The position numbers and the translations under genes were made by a program. Positions 32,554-44,683 of a stretch of DNA of 64,000 bases are shown piece by piece. The notes under the pieces are model-generated. The model was not told the origin of the DNA. It made no database searches and was given only the letters and a program-made list of their open reading frames with translations. This DNA comes from Flavonifractor sp. An10 (GTDB lineage Bacteria > Bacillota > Clostridia > Oscillospirales > Oscillospiraceae), in the NCBI RefSeq assembly GCF_002161215.1, contig NZ_NFMB01000010.1, positions 1 through 64,000 on the forward strand, given 5' to 3'. How positions within the stretch are numbered: position 1 is the stretch's first letter; every line of letters begins with the position of its first letter.

Positions 32554-32589
32554 AGCACCCCGTGGAGCGGCGCTCCACGGGGTGCTTTA
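32554..32589 (+). terminator. ftsH terminator
   Basis: A 15-bp stem AGCACCCCGTGGAGC with its complement around GGC, followed by TTATTCTT. The T-rich end overlaps the stop codon of the convergent HTH gene. Confidence 0.92.
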
Positions 32590-33273
32590 TTCTTGTGATG
32601 GAATCAGCCGGCCAAACTCATCGAGAATCTGGAGGCGCTCCCGGCCATTTGTCCGGAAGCCGATCAATATGCACCCCGCCTCGTTGGGCACTGTCAGCAT
32701 GGCCGAGCAGCTGACCCCGTACAGGGATTCCCGCCGATTCACCGGCTCTGCCCGGATGGTCTCCCCGCCGGCGGATTCTGCCTGGAAAAACACCTCTGTG
32801 TCCTCCAGCATTTCGGAGTCCTCCAGGGTCACCCCCACATAGAGATTCACAACCTCCCGCCCATCCAGTTCATAAGCGAACGGGGCTGCGCGTAAGCTCC
32901 ACTCTGTAATCCATTCCTTCGGCTCCGGCGGCCCCAGCCGGGCGGCGATGTCCGGAGCCCGGCCCACAGCCAGCCCGGCCAGGAAGCACCCCGCCGCCAG
33001 CAGGAGGAGTTTCCACCGGACGGGGCGCCGCTTTTCCGCCGGTTCCTCCACAGGGGCGGGCATTTGCTCCGGCGGGTTCTCCACCTGGAGCAGCTCGTTC
33101 AGAGTGAGTCCGAAAAGTTTGGACAGGGCGATGAGCTTATCCGTGTCGGGCACCGCCCCGTCGGCCTCCCACCGGCTCACCGCCTGGCGGGACACCCCCA
33201 GCTTCTCCCCCAATCCGGCCTGGGACAGGCCCAGCCGGAGCCGGTGCTCCTGAATCCGCTGACCCAGCGTCAT
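32587..33273 (-). CDS. Membrane-anchored XRE-family regulator
   Basis: 228-residue protein with an N-terminal helix-turn-helix (about 4-58: IQEHRLRLGLSQAGLGEKLG then VSRQAVSRWEADGAVPD), a Pro/Glu linker, one membrane helix (about 86-104) and an extracytoplasmic domain of about 120 residues without a family I recognise. The layout suggests a regulator that senses an envelope signal and binds DNA from the membrane. ATG chosen with GGGGGGAG upstream. It follows the LTA-synthase-like gene on the same strand, about 100 bp downstream of nothing else, so target genes may be nearby. Confidence 0.8.
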   Translation of the reverse strand: MTLGQRIQEHRLRLGLSQAGLGEKLGVSRQAVSRWEADGAVPDTDKLIALSKLFGLTLNELLQVENPPEQMPAPVEEPAEKRRPVRWKLLLLAAGCFLAGLAVGRAPDIAARLGPPEPKEWITEWSLRAAPFAYELDGREVVNLYVGVTLEDSEMLEDTEVFFQAESAGGETIRAEPVNRRESLYGVSCSAMLTVPNEAGCILIGFRTNGRERLQILDEFGRLIPSQE

Positions 33274-33344
33274 GGCGACTCCCCCCTTTTCTGCCTCTAT
33301 CCTACCCCACCGGCGGGACTTTGGCAAGGGGCCGCCCCTTCCAC

Positions 33345-33367
33345 CCTGTCAAACGGCGGTTGACAGG
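33345..33367. promoter_or_regulatory. Inverted repeat upstream of the HTH gene
   Basis: Perfect 8-bp arms CCTGTCAA/TTGACAGG separated by 7 bp in the 98-bp gap between the LTA-synthase-like stop codon and the HTH start. There is no T tract. An autoregulatory operator for the XRE protein is possible but unproven. Confidence 0.45.
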
Positions 33368-33371
33368 CCGA

Positions 33372-35168
33372 CTACGGGTCAAACAGGGCCGTCAGCCGCT
33401 CCTTTCCGCCGAAGAGGTTGTTGTACTGCACCCGCTGGTAGTCCTCGATCACGGGGGTGAAGCCGTTGGTCTCCAGGTGGCTGTAGGCCCTCCCGTCCGC
33501 ATCCACATAGCCCACGAAGGTGACGGCGGGCAGTTGGGTCTGGAGCTGCCACAGGTAGTTGTCGTAGGCCGTCCCGCCGATGCCCGCGTAGCGCAGGAGG
33601 TACTGGCCCAGGAAGTTGAGGCTGGTGACCTCCGGCCCGGACTCGGGCAGGGGGTAGTTGGCCCAGATCACGAAGGGGACATAGAACCTGCCCATGTACT
33701 GCTCCATGGTCATCTGATCCTGGGTGACGCCGTAGGCCCTGTCCAGGAAGCCCTGCTCCACCGAGGGCTGGTGATCCCCGAACATGACCACGATGGTGGG
33801 CTCGTCGAAGTCCTCCAGATACTCCACCAGGGTGCGGAAGGCCTGGTCGGTCTTGTTTGCCAGGGTGAGGTACTGCTCCGCCATGGGGTACTCCCCCGGC
33901 ACGTCGGTGAGGGTTACCTGGGCCGGGTAGTCCGCCGCGGTGTAGCCGCCGTGGTTCTGAATGGTCACATTGAAGAGGAAGAGGGGCTGCCCCGCCTCCT
34001 TGTGCTCCAATTCCCAGATGAGCTGCCGGAAATCCGACTCGTCGCTGACATAGCCGTGCTCAAAGGTCTGGGGCACGTCCATGTCGTCGCCGCACTTGTA
34101 GGCGTCAAAGCCCAGCCGGGGGTAGGCCCGGTCCCGCTGCCAAGAGGTGCGCTCCCCGGGGTGGAAGGCCAGGGTGTCGTAGCCTTTGGCCCGGAGCAGG
34201 GAGGCCAGGGAGGCGGTATCCCCCAGCACATACTGCTGATAGGGGATGCTGCCCGAGGGCAGAAAGGCCATGGAGCTGCCGGTGAGGAACTCGAACTCGC
34301 TGGCGCTGGTGCCCGCGCCGAACACGGAGGTGTAGGCGTGGCCGAACACCGCGTTGTCCAGGGAGCGGACGTAGTCGGTGACGCTCTCGCTGAGGCGGAG
34401 ATTGCCGCAGGCCTCGAAATCGGCCCAGGACTCGTTCATGATGGCCACGATGTTGGGCCGCTCCACGGGCACCGCCGCCGGCTCCGGCGCCTCCGCCCCG
34501 GCCAGGATCTGCTCCACCCGCTCCGGGGTGCTGTCCGGCGGCTCCTCCACCTTCAAAAACTCCGTATTGCGCAGGAAGACCGCCAGGCATCCGCCGGTGC
34601 GGTAGGAGCCGGACGGATCCCACACGTCGGTGTTCACGCCCAGCAGGCCCAGCCGCCGGGTGGGCACCAGGAACAGCAGGCAGGCCAGCCCCGCCCCCAG
34701 ACAGGCCAGCCGCAGGGGCAGGCGCCCGGTGAGGCGCAGGCGGGCCTTGCGCTTCTCCGGGTGGAGGAACACGATCAGCGCCGCCGCCAGGGCGATGGCC
34801 GCCAGCATCTGCCAGGTGGGGATGGGGCGGTAATTCCCCGCTACGGCGGCGGCGGTGCCCAGGGCGGAGAGATCCCAGGGCAGGATGGGGGTGCCCCGGA
34901 AGGAGCTGACAAACCAGTTGGCCGTGCCCCAGGCCCCGGCGGCGATGTGCACGCCGATGCAGCAGGGGGCCGCCCGCCCGGTCAGGGCGCACAGGGGCCA
35001 GTAGAGCAGGGCGATGCACAGGGCGTTGGCCAGGGCGGCCGGGAGGGGCATCTGCCAGGGCAGCACGCCGTAGGTGAACTGCATGAGCCAGGCGGCGGTG
35101 AGGGGCGTCAGCAGCAGAAAGCCCGCCAGCCACAGCGCCTCTTTCGTTGGAATCAGATTCTGTTTCAT
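33372..35168 (-). CDS. LTA synthase family sulfatase
   Basis: Polytopic membrane enzyme of 598 residues that probably transfers glycerol-phosphate (or another phospho-group) to a surface polymer. About five helices fill residues 10-190; the extracellular sulfatase-fold domain has VAIMNESWADFE (metal Glu), the nucleophile Thr287 in GAGTSASEFEF, HPGERTSWQRDRAY, TIQNHGGY, and the metal pair in FGDHQPSVE. These match LtaS-type catalytic sites. ATG chosen with AGGAGA upstream. Whether the product is lipoteichoic acid in this organism cannot be told. Confidence 0.88.
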   Translation of the reverse strand: MKQNLIPTKEALWLAGFLLLTPLTAAWLMQFTYGVLPWQMPLPAALANALCIALLYWPLCALTGRAAPCCIGVHIAAGAWGTANWFVSSFRGTPILPWDLSALGTAAAVAGNYRPIPTWQMLAAIALAAALIVFLHPEKRKARLRLTGRLPLRLACLGAGLACLLFLVPTRRLGLLGVNTDVWDPSGSYRTGGCLAVFLRNTEFLKVEEPPDSTPERVEQILAGAEAPEPAAVPVERPNIVAIMNESWADFEACGNLRLSESVTDYVRSLDNAVFGHAYTSVFGAGTSASEFEFLTGSSMAFLPSGSIPYQQYVLGDTASLASLLRAKGYDTLAFHPGERTSWQRDRAYPRLGFDAYKCGDDMDVPQTFEHGYVSDESDFRQLIWELEHKEAGQPLFLFNVTIQNHGGYTAADYPAQVTLTDVPGEYPMAEQYLTLANKTDQAFRTLVEYLEDFDEPTIVVMFGDHQPSVEQGFLDRAYGVTQDQMTMEQYMGRFYVPFVIWANYPLPESGPEVTSLNFLGQYLLRYAGIGGTAYDNYLWQLQTQLPAVTFVGYVDADGRAYSHLETNGFTPVIEDYQRVQYNNLFGGKERLTALFDP

Positions 35169-35280
35169 AGGGGTTCTCCTGATGCAGAGGGATAGGGTGT
35201 GATTATACCGCAGAATCCGCCGCATGTCAAAACGGGGGAGGCTCATGGGCGTTCGGCACGCCGCGGGCATGGAGTTTTGC

Positions 35281-35320
35281 GCAGCAAAACAGGCGGCCGT
35301 CCGGTGGGACGGCCGCCTGT
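35281..35320 (-). terminator. Terminator of the ntp operon
   Basis: A 14-bp stem ACAGGCGGCCGTCC/GGACGGCCGCCTGT around GGTG, followed on the minus strand by TTTTG and a second small hairpin GTTTTGC/GCAAAAC. It lies 19 bp after ntpD. Confidence 0.88.
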
Positions 35321-35338
35321 CTGGCGGATGGTTTACGC

Positions 35339-36055
35339 TTACAGCTCGCCCATGGGCTCGGCCAGATGGCCGCCGAAGGCCTCCACGGCCTGGGCGTCGG
35401 CCTGGCGCTTCTCCTCAATGGACTCCTGGAGCAGCATATCCTTGACTTTCATCAGGCGGATGGTGTTGGCCCGCTCGTTTTCGTCCAGCTTCATGGTGAT
35501 ATACTGGATGGCCTCCTCCATCTGGGGGATCTTCACGTATTCCAGGGCGTTGACCCGGCGGCGGGTCTTTTCGATCTCCTCGGCCAGCAGCTGGGAGGTC
35601 TTTTCGATCTCCGCCAGCTTGAGCATATCCTGGAACACGCCGGACAGGGCCTCCACCGCGCCGTCCAGCTCGCCGGAGGTGGTGGCGAAGCCGTAGGGAT
35701 AGATCTCCCCGGCGTCGTCGCTCCTGGTCTTGAACTGGTAGACGGGCACGTTGACGCTCATCACGTTCTGGAAGGTCATGTCCAGCTCCACACTCTGCTT
35801 GGGGTAGAGCAGGGCCTGCTCCAGCATCTCGGTGGACATGAGGGCGGAGGCCACGGTGAAGGAGCCGTGGGCCTTCATGAGGCCCTCCTCCACCTTTTTC
35901 CGCAGGGCCCGGTTCTCCCGCACCACGTCCATGAACTGCTTCATCAGCTCATCCCGCTTGTCCTTGAGCAGCTTGTGGCCCCGGACGGAGGTGCGCAGCC
36001 GGGTTTTCAGCCGGGTCAGCTCCTGCCGGGTGGGGTTTACGTTAATGGCCGGCAT
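35339..36055 (-). CDS. ntpD: V-type ATPase subunit D (central stalk)
   Basis: Rotor subunit linking the catalytic head to the membrane ring. The 238-residue protein is mainly two long helices forming a coiled coil (about 1-75 and 120-215), with the family opening NVNPTRQELTRLKTRLRT and the basic KDKRDELMKQF. Last gene of the operon, 3 bp after ntpB. Length slightly exceeds the usual 200-220 owing to a charged C-terminal tail. Confidence 0.95.
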   Translation of the reverse strand: MPAINVNPTRQELTRLKTRLRTSVRGHKLLKDKRDELMKQFMDVVRENRALRKKVEEGLMKAHGSFTVASALMSTEMLEQALLYPKQSVELDMTFQNVMSVNVPVYQFKTRSDDAGEIYPYGFATTSGELDGAVEALSGVFQDMLKLAEIEKTSQLLAEEIEKTRRRVNALEYVKIPQMEEAIQYITMKLDENERANTIRLMKVKDMLLQESIEEKRQADAQAVEAFGGHLAEPMGEL

Positions 36056-36058
36056 GGA

Positions 36059-37441
36059 TCACCCCTCCTTTTTCGGGAGGTATTTCTCGATAAACTCCGG
36101 CTTGATGCGCTTGAGCTCGCTCTTGGGCAGGATGCTCAGCAGCTCCCAGCCCAGATCCAGGGTCTCCTCAATGGAGCGGTTCTCCTCGCTGCCCTGGGCC
36201 ACATAGCGCTTCTCAAACTCGTCGGCAAACTTGGCGTACAGCAGGTCGGTGGGGGACAGGGCGGCCTCACCCAGGATGGACATGAGCTCCTTGTTCTCCT
36301 TGCCGGTGGCGTAGGCGGCGAAGAGCTGGTTCATGGTGCCCGCGTGATCCTCCCGGGTGCGGCCCACGCCGATGCCCTTGTCCTTCAGACGGGACAGGGA
36401 GGGCAGCACGTCCACGGGGGGATTGATGCCCTTGCGGAACAGCTCCCGGCTCAGGATGATCTGCCCCTCGGTGATATAGCCGGTCAGGTCGGGGATGGGG
36501 TGGGTCTTGTCGTCCTCGGGCATGGTCAGGATGGGGATCAGGGTGATGGAGCCCTTCTTGCCCATCTGGCGGCCGGCCCGCTCGTAGATGGTGGCCAGGT
36601 TGGTGTACAGGTAGCCCGGATAGCCCCGGCGGCCCGGCACCTCCTTCTTGGCGGCCGACACCTCCCGGAGGGCCTCGGCGTAGTTGGTGATGTCGGTGAG
36701 GATGACCAGCACGTGCATATCCTTCTCAAAGGCCAGGTACTCCGCGGCGGTGAGGGCCATGCGGGGGGTGGCGATACGCTCCACGGCGGGGTCGTTGGCC
36801 AGGTTGGTGAACAGCACCGTCCGGTCGATGGCGCCGGTGCGGCGGAACTCCTGGACGAAGAAGTCGGACTCCTCAAAGGTGATGCCGATGGCGGCGAACA
36901 CCACGGCGAAGTTGCCCGCGTCGTCCCCCAGCACCTTGGCCTGCCGGGCGATCTGGGCGGCCAGGGCCGCGTGGGGCAGGCCGGAGCCGGAGAAGATGGG
37001 CAGCTTCTGGCCGCGCACCAGGGTGTTCAGGCCGTCGATGGTAGAGATGCCGGTCTGGATGAACTCGTTGGGGTAGTCTCGGGCGGCGGGGTTCATGGGC
37101 AGGCCGTTGATGTCCCGGTACTCCTCGGCCAAAATCTCCGGGCCGCCGTCGATGGGCTTGCCCATGCCGTTGAACACCCGGCCCAGCATATCGCCGGACA
37201 CGCCCAGCTGGAGGGGGTGGCCCAGGAAGCGCACCTTGGACTCCTTCAGGTTGATGCCGGCGGAGGACTCGAACAGCTGCACCACGGCGTTGTCGCCGTT
37301 GACCTCCAGCACCTGGCAGCGGCGGACGGTGCCGTCGGGCAGCTCGATCTCGCCCAGCTCGTCATAGGTGACGCCGGACACGCGGCGCACCACCATCAGG
37401 GGGCCGTTGATCTCCTGAATGGTACGGTATTCCTTGATCAT
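36059..37441 (-). CDS. ntpB: V-type ATPase subunit B
   Basis: Non-catalytic nucleotide-site subunit alternating with A in the V1 hexamer. The 460-residue protein lacks a Walker A P-loop, as expected for B, and shows [41 protein letters not shown] and [19 protein letters not shown] (the Arg-rich interface). The ATG overlaps the ntpA stop in an ATGA, a strong coupling signal that fits the 1:1 stoichiometry of A and B. Confidence 0.97.
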   Translation of the reverse strand: MIKEYRTIQEINGPLMVVRRVSGVTYDELGEIELPDGTVRRCQVLEVNGDNAVVQLFESSAGINLKESKVRFLGHPLQLGVSGDMLGRVFNGMGKPIDGGPEILAEEYRDINGLPMNPAARDYPNEFIQTGISTIDGLNTLVRGQKLPIFSGSGLPHAALAAQIARQAKVLGDDAGNFAVVFAAIGITFEESDFFVQEFRRTGAIDRTVLFTNLANDPAVERIATPRMALTAAEYLAFEKDMHVLVILTDITNYAEALREVSAAKKEVPGRRGYPGYLYTNLATIYERAGRQMGKKGSITLIPILTMPEDDKTHPIPDLTGYITEGQIILSRELFRKGINPPVDVLPSLSRLKDKGIGVGRTREDHAGTMNQLFAAYATGKENKELMSILGEAALSPTDLLYAKFADEFEKRYVAQGSEENRSIEETLDLGWELLSILPKSELKRIKPEFIEKYLPKKEG

Positions 37442-39216
37442 TCGTCAGCACCTCCCCTGGCCGCGGCGGCCTCGATCTCTTCCTCCATCTCCCGGGCCAT
37501 GTCGGCGTAGACGGCGGGATACTGGTCGTCGGGCACGCTCTTGGCCCGGCCCATCTTCTCCCGGAAGGGGATGGCAAACAGGTCGGCGGCCGCGGCGCCC
37601 TTGTCGATGGCGGCCCGGCACAGCCGGTCGTAGTCCAGGATCATGGACAGCATCTTGTCCTGCCGGTCGTAGCTGGAGTACCAGTCCACCTCCATGAAGC
37701 CGTTCTGCTGGAGGAAGTCCTCCCGCAGCATCTTGGCGGTCTCCAGGGTGAGCTGATCCCCGGCGGACAGGGAGTCCTTGCCCACCAGCTGGACGATCTC
37801 GTTGAGGCTGGCCTCCTCCTGGAGGATGGACATGGCCTGCTCCCGGTGCGCCATGAACTGGGGCCCCAGGTTCTCGTCATACCAGGGCTTGAGGGAGTCC
37901 AGGTACAGGGAGTAGGAGTTGAGCCAGTTGATGGCCGGGAAGTGGCGGCGGTAGGCCAGGGAGGAGTCCAGGGCCCAGAACACCTTGACGATGCGCATGG
38001 TGGCCTGGGAGACGGGCTCGGACAGGTCGCCGCCGGGGGGCGACACGGCGCCCACGGCGGTGAGGGAGCCCCGGCGCTCGGCATCGGAGCCGATGCACTC
38101 CACCATGCCGGCCCGCTCGTAGAACTGGGCCAGGCGGGAGGACAGGTAGGCGGGGTAGCCCTCCTCGCCGGGCATCTCCTCCAGGCGGCCGGACATCTCG
38201 CGCAGGGCCTCGGCCCAGCGGGAGGTGGAGTCGGCGATGACGGCCACGTCGTAGCCCATGTCCCGGAAGTACTCGGCGATGGTGATGCCGGTGTAGATGG
38301 ACGCCTCACGGGCGGCCACCGGCATGTCGGAGGTGTTGGCGATGAGCACCGTCCGCTTCATCAGGGACTCGCCGGTGCGGGGATCCACCAGCTCGGGGAA
38401 CTCCCGCAGCACGTCGGTCATCTCGTTGCCCCGCTCGCCGCAGCCGATGTAGACCACGATGTCCACATCCGACCACTTGGCCAGCTGGTGCTGCATGACG
38501 GTCTTGCCCGAGCCGAAGGGGCCGGGGATGGCGGCGGTGCCGCCCTTGGCCACGGGGAACAGGGCGTCCACGATGCGCTGGCCGGAGAGCAGGGGGGTGC
38601 GGGGGGCGTACTTGTGCTTGTAGGGCCGGCCCACGCGGACGGGCCACTTCTGCACCATGGTCAGCTCGTGCTTCTCCCCCTTCTCGTCCACCACCACGGC
38701 CACCGTGTCCAGCACGGTGAAGGAGCCGGACTGGATGGACTCCACGGTGCCCTTCAGGGTGGGGGGCACCATGATTTTGTGGAGCACCACGCTGGTCTCC
38801 TGGACGGTGCCCAGCACATCGCCGCCGATGACCTTGTCGTCGGGCTTGGCCACGGCGGTAAAGTCCCACTTCTTCTCCCGATCCAGGGCGGGCACCTCCA
38901 CGCCACGGGGGAGGTTGTTGCTGCCGGCCTTTTTCAGAATCCCCTCCAGGGGGCGCTGGATGCCGTCGTAGATGTTCTCAATCAGGCCGGGGCCCAGCTC
39001 CACGCTCATGGGGGCGCCGGTGGTCTCCACCACCGCGCCGGGGCCCAGGCCGGAGGTCTCCTCGTACACCTGGATGGAGGCGGCATCGCCGTTCATGTTC
39101 AGGATCTCGCCGATGAGCCGCTGCTCGCCCACCCGAACCACGTCGGCCATGTTGGCGTCCTTCAGTCCGGTGGCCACCACCAGCGGGCCGGAGACCTTGA
39201 CAATTTTACCGCTCAA
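37438..39216 (-). CDS. ntpA: V-type ATPase catalytic subunit A
   Basis: Catalytic ATPase subunit of the V1 head. The 592-residue protein has a beta-barrel start ([14 protein letters not shown]), the long non-homologous insert typical of A (about 110-200), the P-loop GPFGSGKT near 232, catalytic-Glu region [13 protein letters not shown], and [17 protein letters not shown]. The TTG at 39214-39216 is chosen because AGAAGG lies 9 nt upstream; another TTG nine bases earlier is too close. It follows a 366-bp non-coding gap after ntpG, unusual inside this tightly packed operon. Confidence 0.95.
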   Translation of the reverse strand: MSGKIVKVSGPLVVATGLKDANMADVVRVGEQRLIGEILNMNGDAASIQVYEETSGLGPGAVVETTGAPMSVELGPGLIENIYDGIQRPLEGILKKAGSNNLPRGVEVPALDREKKWDFTAVAKPDDKVIGGDVLGTVQETSVVLHKIMVPPTLKGTVESIQSGSFTVLDTVAVVVDEKGEKHELTMVQKWPVRVGRPYKHKYAPRTPLLSGQRIVDALFPVAKGGTAAIPGPFGSGKTVMQHQLAKWSDVDIVVYIGCGERGNEMTDVLREFPELVDPRTGESLMKRTVLIANTSDMPVAAREASIYTGITIAEYFRDMGYDVAVIADSTSRWAEALREMSGRLEEMPGEEGYPAYLSSRLAQFYERAGMVECIGSDAERRGSLTAVGAVSPPGGDLSEPVSQATMRIVKVFWALDSSLAYRRHFPAINWLNSYSLYLDSLKPWYDENLGPQFMAHREQAMSILQEEASLNEIVQLVGKDSLSAGDQLTLETAKMLREDFLQQNGFMEVDWYSSYDRQDKMLSMILDYDRLCRAAIDKGAAAADLFAIPFREKMGRAKSVPDDQYPAVYADMAREMEEEIEAAAARGGADE

Positions 39217-39370
39217 TAAGCTCAACCTTCTTTCTCGTCGGGACAAGCTTTGTATCCTTCGCCCCGGCGCAAGCGCCAGGGCTCACTCACTCCGCTGTCC
39301 CTCCTCCTCCCCGCCGAACCCGCTTCGCTGGGCTCCGGCGGGGGTGCGGGCGACCGCAGGCCGCCCCTAC
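39217..39370. other. Non-coding palindromes inside the ntp operon
   Basis: Between ntpA and a structured repeat. Contains GGCGC/GCGCC, a hairpin CCCCGCCG/CGGCGGGG with CCC/GGG inside, and a GTAGGG-type palindrome (GGGCGACCGCAGGCCGCCC then CTACA, 39343-39371). No gene or promoter is recognisable. Confidence 0.55.
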
Positions 39371-39584
39371 AGCCTCGCAGAGTTTCCGGCGCGGCGCGCC
39401 GGAAAGTAAATCAAAATCCGTGCGGAGCAGGACATGTGCCTGCGCAGCACACCGATGCTTGCTCCGCCACCGGCGGGCAACCACCCGCGCGGGCGCGGGT
39501 GAGGGGGGTATCGCGGTCATTGTGCCGCCCAAAGGGCGGCGCGGTGACCGCGTATCTAGGGGGGATGAAATCCCCCCTGGACTT
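39371..39584 (+). repeat. Structured repeat, family A, copy 4 (B-type 3' module)
   Basis: Starts AGCCTCGCAGAGTT, stem I TTTCCGGCGC/GCGCCGGAAA, then AAATCAAAATCCG, stem II GTGC-GCAGG/CCTGC-GCAC closing the loop ACATGTG. Its 3' half matches copy 1: ACCCGCGC/GCGCGGGT, GGGGTATCG, GCGGTCA/TGACCGC around GCCGCCC/GGGCGGC, CGTATC, and TAGGGGGGAT/ATCCCCCCTGG. The end ACTTA is the ntpG stop codon read backwards. Antisense to the ntp operon. Confidence 0.75.
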
Positions 39585-39897
39585 ACAGGATATCCGCGCC
39601 CACGGCCCGCTCCACCGCTCTTTTGACATTGGCCATGCCGATGCCCAGGGAGCCGTCCTTGCCGGGGATCAGGATGATGGCGGGGGTGAGGGCATCCTTG
39701 TATTTCTCCACATCGGCCGCCATGGCGGCGGCGTACCCCTCGGTGAGGTAGATCACCGCCACATTCTCCCTGGCCAGGGCGTGGAGGGTGCGTCTGGCCT
39801 CCTCCACGTTCTCCGCCGGGTACACGTCCAGCCCCAGGGCCTTGAAGCCCAGGACGCTGTCCTTGTCGCCCAATACGGCAATCCGATAATTAGACAT
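39583..39897 (-). CDS. ntpG: V-type ATPase subunit F (NtpG)
   Basis: Small central-stalk subunit that binds D. The 104-residue protein begins YRIAVLGDKDSVLGFKALGL, the canonical F-subunit opening, and has the ILIPGKDGSLGIGM loop. Length is normal. It follows ntpC after 116 bp and precedes ntpA. Its stop codon coincides with the terminal hairpin of a structured repeat, so ntpA expression might be lowered relative to upstream genes. Confidence 0.94.
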   Translation of the reverse strand: MSNYRIAVLGDKDSVLGFKALGLDVYPAENVEEARRTLHALARENVAVIYLTEGYAAAMAADVEKYKDALTPAIILIPGKDGSLGIGMANVKRAVERAVGADIL

Positions 39898-40013
39898 TTG
39901 GCCGCTCCTTTCTCCGCGCCCCAGTACACCGACAAGCCGCCGGAGCGGTCAAATGTGTGCGCATGTGCCGCGCGCCGCCGCGGCACGCGCTGGTATCAAA
40001 TGTTTGAACTTGT

Positions 40014-41012
40014 TCAAACATAGGCCTCACGCAGCCTTTCCCGAATGGTATCGCTGTCCAGCCCGGCCATGCGGCCGGAGAGGATGGTGCGGATGGCGGT
40101 GAACTCGCTCTCCCGGGCGTACAGGTAGCCGATCACCGACTGCTCGCCGAAGGGGATCAGCCGGGCCCCCTCCAGGTAGTGCATCACCGCGTCGTCGCAC
40201 ATCCGCTCAAAGGCGGTGAGCTCCCCGCTGCCGGGGCTGGTGAGGGCCGCGCCGGCGGCGGCCGCCTCCCCCAGGGGCCCGGCCCGGAACACGGCGGCCA
40301 GATCCGCCCCCCGGCCGGAGGAGAGCACCGACACATCCACATTCCCGCCGGGCAGGAGCACCTGCCGCAGGAAATCCGGCCCCTTGCCGATGCGGGCGGC
40401 CCGCACGGCGGAGCGCAGGTTGGCCGCGTCGATGAGCAGCCGCACATAGCCCTGGAGGAAGGGGCTGCCCACGGCTTTGGCCGTGTCCGCCATCTCGGCA
40501 AAGTAGGCCCGATCCAGCACGAAGTCGGCCCGCTGGGGGTCGTTCCCGGCGTTGAGGGTCTCCCGGGCGCGGAGCACCGCCTGGCGGAAGGGCTCGGAAA
40601 AGTCCCCCAGGCTGTCCCGCTGGAAGGCGTCCCGGAGCCTGGCGGGGCTCCACCGGCCGCCCTCCATGAGCATCCGATCCGGCTCGGCCCCGATGGCGGC
40701 GGCCTTCACCAGCACCTTGGCGTTGTGGTAGTCGTATTTCATCTGGAAGAGCTCCACCACCCGCCTGTCGGGGGCGGCGGTGGACAGCTCCCGGTACAGG
40801 GCCGCCCGTGCCTTGGACAGCAGGTCGTCCAGTCCGGCGTTGGTGAGGGCGGGCAGCTCCTCATAGCCGCACTCGGTGAGGATCTTGACGGCCTCCTCGT
40901 CGGTGCGGGCGTCCAGCATCCGCTCCATCCGCTCCCGGGTCACCAGCCGGGTCTCCATGGCCCGCACCCGGGTGGACAGGGTCAGATAATCGGTATCTCG
41001 AATCTTAGACAA
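40014..41012 (-). CDS. ntpC: V-type ATPase subunit C
   Basis: Funnel-shaped helical subunit that connects the central stalk to the membrane ring. The 332-residue protein matches the AC39 family in length and pattern (LSTRVRAMETRLVTRERME, FFQMKYDYHNAKVLVKA-like KYDYHNAKVLVKA, FGEQSVIGYLYARESEFTAI). It sits between ntpE and ntpG as in Enterococcus. Confidence 0.94.
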   Translation of the reverse strand: MSKIRDTDYLTLSTRVRAMETRLVTRERMERMLDARTDEEAVKILTECGYEELPALTNAGLDDLLSKARAALYRELSTAAPDRRVVELFQMKYDYHNAKVLVKAAAIGAEPDRMLMEGGRWSPARLRDAFQRDSLGDFSEPFRQAVLRARETLNAGNDPQRADFVLDRAYFAEMADTAKAVGSPFLQGYVRLLIDAANLRSAVRAARIGKGPDFLRQVLLPGGNVDVSVLSSGRGADLAAVFRAGPLGEAAAAGAALTSPGSGELTAFERMCDDAVMHYLEGARLIPFGEQSVIGYLYARESEFTAIRTILSGRMAGLDSDTIRERLREAYV

Positions 41013-41044
41013 GCTTCCGCCTCCTTACTTCTGGAAGGAGCGCG

Positions 41045-41632
41045 TCAGTCAAAGAGCACCTTGGCCACCTCACGGTCGGTCTCGCCCCGTATCAGGCGCA
41101 CCAGGGTTTCAAAGCTGCAATTGACCTCCACGTCCCCGTCGCTGAGGATCAGTCCCCCCTGGATGGGGCGGGTCTGCTCCGACAGGGTCAGGTGCCCGTC
41201 GCCCAGCTTCTCGTTGGCCCGGGTGACCGCCGCCTTGCCGTAGCGGGCCCGGTCCTTGGGGGAGAGGATCACCGCCTCCCGCCCGGTGGAGGAGGCCTCC
41301 ACCGCCAGCTGGGCCAGCAGATCTGTGTACGCGCCGTCCGGCAGGCCGGTCAGCTTCTCCAGCGCCCGGTCGTAGGCCCTGGCGAGCATCTCCTGCTTGG
41401 CGGAGAGCTCCAGCTTGCGGGCGTCCAGCTGGGCCACGCTGGCCAGCCGCTCCACCCGCTCGTCGGCGGCGCGGCGGCCCCGGGCCAGGATGTCCTCGCG
41501 CTCCCGCCGGGCCTGGGCCTCATAGCGCCCGGCAATCTCGTCGGCCTGGCGCCGGGCCTCGGCCTGGATGGCCGCGATCTCCTGGGAGGCGTCGGCGGCG
41601 ATGCGCCCGGTGATTTTTTCAATTCCGTCCAT
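41045..41632 (-). CDS. ntpE: V-type ATPase subunit E (peripheral stalk)
   Basis: Peripheral-stalk subunit that holds the V1 head still. The 195-residue protein has an N-terminal Ala/Arg/Glu coiled coil (about 1-85) and a globular C-terminal part (about 95-195) with GGLILSDGDVEVNCSFETL, the family signature. It pairs with the NtpF product. The gene lies 12 bp after ntpK. Confidence 0.93.
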   Translation of the reverse strand: MDGIEKITGRIAADASQEIAAIQAEARRQADEIAGRYEAQARREREDILARGRRAADERVERLASVAQLDARKLELSAKQEMLARAYDRALEKLTGLPDGAYTDLLAQLAVEASSTGREAVILSPKDRARYGKAAVTRANEKLGDGHLTLSEQTRPIQGGLILSDGDVEVNCSFETLVRLIRGETDREVAKVLFD

Positions 41633-41644
41633 ACGCGCCTCCGC

Positions 41645-44151
<2,507 letters not shown>

Positions 44152-44165
<14 letters not shown>

Positions 44166-44478
44166 CCGTTTTCACTACCCTTCCTACTATGGTGTCCGCG
44201 GCCTGATCCAGACGCTCCTCCGCCCGCTTCCGCAGCGCGGCGCAGGCCTGCTCGGCCTGGGCCATGACCTCGGCCGCGTGGCCGGCCGCCCGATCCTCCG
44301 CCTGGCGCAGCAGCTCCTTGACCTGGGCCTCCGCGTCGGCGCGGGCCTGGGCCAGCGCGGCCTTCCCGTCCCGCTCCGCCTCGGCCACCAGGCGCTTGGC
44401 CTGGGCCTCCGCCTCCGCCTTCTGGGCCCGGGTGGTCTGCTCGGCCTCGGTTACCTGCTTCATTGCCTCCAGGGACAT
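44152..44478 (-). CDS. ntpF: V-type ATPase peripheral-stalk subunit G/H (NtpF)
   Basis: First gene of the operon. The 108-residue product is almost entirely a charged Ala/Glu/Arg coiled coil (VTEAEQTTRAQKAEAEAQA onward), as expected for the partner of subunit E in the peripheral stalk. The ATG is chosen with GGCGGTGAGAG upstream; sequence before it is not protein-like. Function is assigned by position and composition, since the family is poorly conserved. Confidence 0.88.
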
Positions 44479-44549
44479 GCTCTCACCGCCTTTCCTTCCT
44501 CGCCAGTGATTGGGACGTATCTCACACAAATTTTCCCGACGATATATGA

Positions 44550-44578
44550 ATCATACTCCATTTTCACGAGAATTTCAA
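44550..44578 (-). promoter_or_regulatory. ntp operon promoter
   Basis: On the minus strand TTGAAA and TATGAT are separated by 17 bp, about 70 bp ahead of ntpF, in an AT-rich region that contrasts with its surroundings. Confidence 0.75.
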
Positions 44579-44636
44579 GTTTAATCTAGTAAGTTTAATT
44601 TTTAACATATTCAGTTTTCCTTTTCGGCAAAAAGGC

Positions 44637-44663
44637 GCACCGCGGAGGGCTGCTCCGCGGTGC
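44637..44663 (-). terminator. Terminator of the glycoside-hydrolase-like gene
   Basis: Arms GCACCGCGGAG/CTCCGCGGTGC around a short loop, followed on the minus strand by GCCTTTTTG, 20 bp after the stop codon at 44684. Confidence 0.9.
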
Positions 44664-44683
44664 GCCTGTGTGTTTCTGTCTGT

